Assembly (NCBI GenBank): GCA_030038475.1
Contig: JASHOU010000044.1
Span: 1-33,684, forward strand
From: Terriglobales bacterium
GTDB taxonomy: Bacteria; Acidobacteriota; Terriglobia; Terriglobales; Acidobacteriaceae
Length of the DNA: 33,684 nt
Direction: 5' to 3'
In this document: positions 31,323 through 33,684 of the stretch, in pieces
How positions within the stretch are numbered: position 1 is the stretch's first letter
How the letters are laid out: every line of letters starts with the position of its first letter
Translations under genes and position numbers: made by a program
The notes under the pieces: generated by a model
Databases searched by the model: none
Told to the model about the DNA's origin: nothing
What the model saw: only the letters and a program-made list of their open reading frames with translations

Positions 31323-31655
31323 ATGGAACCGCGAAAATGCACAACCGTTAGCGCAGTGGGCGCAAGACCGGCACGCCGCCCGAGAGAAAGGCGAGCTCCC
31401 CTCGCATTCCACACGCTACTGGAGCGTCTGCTGGTGGTCCTTGGACTGGTGCTGCTTGCCGTCTATGTGGCAGCGAAGATTCATGGGGCCGTTTTGTCCC
31501 GAGCTGCGGTGCAGCGATTTGAAGAACTCAAGCAAGCGGTCCCAGGCAACAACTCCCCCGGCGATGCGGCACTTATTGTGTCGGTCAGAGAGGAACCACG
31601 AACAAGATCGAATCCTGAACTTGTCTCGCGGTCGAAGGGGCGCAGTAACGGCTAG
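31323..31655 (+). CDS. Small single-span membrane protein, possibly a truncated sortase-type N-terminus
   Basis: The protein has 110 residues from ATG 31323, with AGGAAG about 6 bp upstream; an in-frame GTG at 31290 is an alternative. A basic N-terminus (PARRPRERR) is followed by one hydrophobic helix (LLERLLVVLGLVLLAVYVAA), then KIHGAVLSRAAVQRFEELKQ and a hydrophilic tail ending in a stop at 31653-31655. The anchor plus 'IHGxxLSRAA' stretch recalls the beginning of class D sortases from Acidobacteriota, but no catalytic Cys, His or Arg domain follows. It may thus be the remaining front end of a broken gene. This reading is weak, and it may simply be a short membrane protein. Confidence 0.4.
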   Translation: MEPRKCTTVSAVGARPARRPRERRAPLAFHTLLERLLVVLGLVLLAVYVAAKIHGAVLSRAAVQRFEELKQAVPGNNSPGDAALIVSVREEPRTRSNPELVSRSKGRSNG

Positions 31656-31672
31656 GGAATCAAGTCATTCGC

Positions 31673-31891
31673 TTGAAGCACGCTGCGCCTTCGAAAATGG
31701 CGTTGGCAGATTCCCAAAAGGGTGTTGTGGTCCAGGCACTTCGTGCTATGCCCCGCGGAGCTGTTACGAATGACATTGTCAGGCAGATCTCTGAGGTCCT
31801 ACCGGCTAAGGACAAACAAAAATTGAATCGGTTACCGCGTGCTGTTCCTGACTGGACGCGGCCACTCGTAAAAAGGATTTCCTCGGAGTAG
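31673..31891 (+). pseudogene. AbiEi-like antitoxin remnant (C-terminal part only)
   Basis: The frame of 72 residues starts at TTG 31673. VVVQALRAMPRGAVTNDIVRQISEVLPAKDKQKLNRL and AVPDWTRPLVKRIS resemble the C-terminal helical end of DUF6088/AbiEi-type antitoxins. Its stop is 2 bp before the start of an AbiEii-type nucleotidyltransferase frame, the normal order and spacing of that operon. The DNA-binding N-terminal half of about 130 residues is missing, and upstream sequence is unrelated, so the gene appears cut near 31,660. The family assignment rests on pattern and position, not on a search. Confidence 0.5.
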
Positions 31892-31893
31892 CG

Positions 31894-32346
31894 ATGGATC
31901 AATTCGCAAAGAAGCTACCTGTAGAGCGCGAACCTTTTTTCACTGAAGCTGCTGCTCGGAGGGGAATTCTCTCGCTCATCGTCGAAAAGGACTTCTGGGT
32001 GACTTGGTGCCTCAAACGTGTTTTTGAGATGAAGGACATCCCAGGGCACATATTCAAAGGCGGGACGTCACTATCGAAGGTGTATGGGTTGATAAACCGA
32101 TTTTCAGAGGACATCGACATATCAATTGACCGCTTTGGACTTGGCTTTGCCGGTGAGAGGGACCCGGCGCAAGCGGGTTCACGCAAGAAACGAGAAAAAT
32201 TGACCGACGATCTAAAGCATACGTGTGCGAACTTTATAGCAAACGAGAGCGAAACTTGTGGAGGTATTCTCGTTCACATTCGTTCTTCTCAATGCAGGCC
32301 GAGCACGCTCCACAGTTCAGGCCTGCCGCCCGCCAAATCTGCTTGA
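31894..32346 (+). pseudogene. AbiEii/AbiGii-type nucleotidyltransferase toxin, C-terminally truncated
   Basis: The frame of 150 residues carries the nucleotidyltransferase signature of AbiEii toxins: VEKDFWVTWCLKRVF, HIFKGGTSLSKVYGLI and RFSEDIDISIDRFGLG, with the Gly-Gly-Thr-Ser loop and the Asp-x-Asp metal site (DID). Full-length AbiEii proteins are about 300 residues. Here similarity seems to end near residue 115 (after DDLKHTCANFIA) and the frame stops at 32344-32346, seven bases before a mobile element. The toxin catalytic core is thus present but the C-terminal half is gone. AbiE works as a type IV toxin-antitoxin phage defence; this copy is probably inactive. Confidence 0.6.
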
Positions 32347-32352
32347 GCTTTT

Positions 32353-32469
32353 CTAGGAGTGTGTCCGAGTATTCGGAATTGACTTGTTTCGACCACTACC
32401 TGTTGTGGTTCTGCGCGAAGCGGGCCACAACATGTCAGCCGACGAATGATTTCTCGGACAGACTCCTAG
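32353..32469. mobile_element. MITE-like element with 17-bp terminal inverted repeats and TA flanks (Tc1/IS630 style)
   Basis: The left end CTAGGAGTGTGTCCGAG (32353-32369) and the right end CTCGGACAGACTCCTAG (32453-32469) are inverted copies with one mismatch in 17. Each end carries CTAG, so a TA dinucleotide flanks both sides (32354-32355 and 32467-32468), as expected for IS630/Tc1-type insertion with TA duplication. The interior has a TTGTGG / CCACAA hairpin at its centre and no gene. It is 111 bp between the TAs. The element provides the stop codon of the truncated integrase. Confidence 0.75.
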
Positions 32470-33438
32470 CATGTGATTATCGGGGTTACCGTTCTTTGTT
32501 GCGAAGACCAGCCGATGTTTCCGTTTGTAGGTCTGCTCCGAGAAGATTTTCTTGACTTCCAGGTTACTCATGAGCCAGGGAGGTACGGGGACGGTTCTCT
32601 CTTCATGATCTTTTATCACGAAGTCGTACTCTGGTTTGGGCGTGACTTTAATGGTGTAGTTTTTCCAGTCGAGGTCGGCCCAAGACAGGAAACGAACTTC
32701 GTCTTCCCGGAAACCTGTTAGCAAGAACGTTCGGAAGAGAATCTGCTCAGCCGTCCAGCGTGGCACACATGCGTTAAAGAACGTTCGCAGCTCTTCTGCA
32801 GTGTAAATTTCCGGTTCTCGATCAGTCACCCCGAGCCTGGTGTCTCTAGTCGTGATTATCCCTTCACCGGGCTTGAGCTTGAGGGAATCCCTGTACCACT
32901 GGCTTATTCGAGTGAGCTTGTTTCCCGCGGTTCGGGCTGAATTCATCTCGTTGTCGAGCAGCCATTTCCGATACTCAAGAAGATCCTTTCGGGTGAGATC
33001 AACGACGTTGATGCGGTGTGGTCCGTCATTCAAGTTCCATTCCTGAAATTGGCGCAGCGTGTGCTCGTAGAGCTCATGGGTTTCCGGGCGATTTGAGAGT
33101 TTCACGTCTTCCAGCCACCCGTGTGCGGCTGCCTTTATGGAAAGTACCGGCGTATCGATTTGTTTGACCGGTATCCCTTTGGCTCGCGCTGTCAAATATG
33201 TCGATTCAAAATCGGCGGCGTTGACGGCGTCTTGCGCATTTGGCCCGATCTTTTTCCAAATCTCTCGGTCGGCTTCATAGCGGTGGAGGTAGAAGTTTCC
33301 CTCGGGGTGATGTTCTTCTTTGCCTTTAACGATCACCCAATCAGACTTGATCTTTCCGTTCTTTCCAATGGAGGGTTTGCAGTAGCGCCACTTCTTGCCG
33401 ATACGAACGTACTTCCAGACGGATACGCGTCTGTTCAT
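32353..33438 (-). pseudogene. Tyrosine recombinase/integrase, truncated at its C-terminus by a MITE
   Basis: The frame starts at ATG 33438 (GGAAAGG about 9 bp upstream). It shows an N-terminal arm-binding part rich in Lys/Arg/Trp, a SAM-like core-binding domain (about residues 100-205) and the beginning of the catalytic domain: TAEELRTFFNACVPRW, TGFREDEVRFLSWADLDW (first catalytic Arg) and the Lys-containing strand near KDHEERTVPVP. After KNGNPDNHM the sequence enters the MITE, and the last 38 residues come from it. The stop TAG is the terminal CTAG. The HxxR, second His and nucleophile Tyr are absent, so the protein cannot recombine DNA. No remainder of the gene is seen beyond the MITE. Confidence 0.85.
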
Positions 33439-33472
33439 GGGCGAATCCTTTCCGCCCTTGGAACGTATCCCG

Positions 33473-33502
33473 GAATACTAGGGGAGTACTAGATGAGTAT
33501 TC
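33473..33502. promoter_or_regulatory. Inverted/direct repeat cluster upstream of the integrase
   Basis: GAATACT (33473-33479) and AGTATTC (33496-33502) form an inverted pair around AGTACT (33485-33490). TACTAG is repeated at 33476 and 33487, 11 bp apart (one helical turn). The cluster lies just upstream of the integrase start and could be its operator or an arm-type attachment site. Confidence 0.4.
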
Positions 33503-33547
33503 TCTAAGTAACTAGGCATATGAGCCCGGCGATGATTTAATGGGCCC

Positions 33548-33684
33548 ATGCCTTTTCAGAGGAGACGTGGGCTCCTGGTCTTCAGCGAAGACGAGCAGCG
33601 CATGTTGGAGCGTCTCCGCAAGTCGCGCACTGAGGAGAAAAGGCGTACAGTGCGGGCGGCGATCTTGCTGGACTCCTTTGCCGG
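33548..33684 (+). CDS. IS630-family-like transposase, N-terminal part (cut by window edge)
   Basis: ATG 33548 opens a frame of 45 visible residues that runs off the window: MPFQRRRGLLVFSEDEQ, RMLERLRKSRTEEKRR, TVRAAILLDSFA. The pattern of a short strand followed by 'SEDEQxxLERLxxSRT...RRxxRAAILL' fits the N-terminal DNA-binding region of IS630 transposases. The DDE domain is outside the window, so the family call is tentative. The left inverted repeat cannot be defined from what is visible. If correct, it would be a candidate source of transposase for the TA-flanked MITE 1.1 kb away, although their ends have not been matched. Confidence 0.55.
   Translation, partial: MPFQRRRGLLVFSEDEQRMLERLRKSRTEEKRRTVRAAILLDSFA

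Noticed and set aside
31323-31655. Class D sortase assignment for the short membrane protein
   Set aside because: Only the anchor region recalls sortases, and no catalytic domain follows, so it is kept as an uncertain membrane-protein fragment.
1-33684. CRISPR array
   Set aside because: The repeats present have 7-, 15- or 23-bp periods without unique spacers of uniform length, and no cas gene is seen.

Overview
The window looks like a chromosomal segment of a GC-rich soil-type Gram-negative bacterium, most likely an Acidobacteriota (Terriglobia/Koribacter-like). This is inferred from gene style, the lnt-prfB pairing, frequent GTG starts, a pilin-like fragment, a DUF3300 protein and the cyclase-family and RND content. 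It was not tested by database search. Genes are dense, occur on both strands, and are mostly housekeeping up to about position 21,600. An accessory and then mobile region occupies the right side.

Left part (1-8,973): the 3' end of a pilin-like gene, an APC permease with a cytoplasmic USP-like tail preceded by an unannotated 46-residue membrane protein, lnt (lipoprotein N-acylation), and prfB with a classical +1 programmed frameshift. These are followed by a small membrane protein, a stand-alone HD alarmone-hydrolase-like protein, an alpha-repeat protein and a CoA-binding protein. Middle part (8,987-21,605): a GAF-SpoIIE phosphatase, rarA, a SpoU-type RNA methyltransferase divergent from a Sua5/TsaC gene, a YdcF-like protein, a YfiT/DinB protein, and an ion channel with an abnormal selectivity filter. 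Then come a membrane-anchored cyclase-family protein without its metal motif, PBP2 (mrdA), a small membrane protein, a PilZ protein, a LuxR-type regulator with a degenerate receiver, bacterioferritin and tRNA-Ser(GGA).

Right part (21,705-33,684): a complete tripartite RND efflux operon on the minus strand (adaptor, pump, outer-membrane channel), a secreted glycine-zipper protein, and a GntR/FCD regulator divergent from a DUF3300 protein. The divergent region carries three copies of a TGACATGTCA palindrome and a short leader reading frame. The last 2.3 kb is a scar region: a short membrane-protein fragment, remnants of an AbiE toxin-antitoxin pair, a 117-bp TA-flanked inverted-repeat element (MITE), a tyrosine integrase truncated exactly at that element, and the start of an IS630-like transposase cut by the window edge.

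The most distinctive structural signal is a set of short intergenic arrays with 7-bp periodicity. Several of them form paired inverted arms, each locus has its own heptamer consensus, and in places the array supplies the end of a neighbouring gene. A second theme is proteins that keep a fold but have lost its signature residues: channel filter, cyclase metal site and receiver aspartate.
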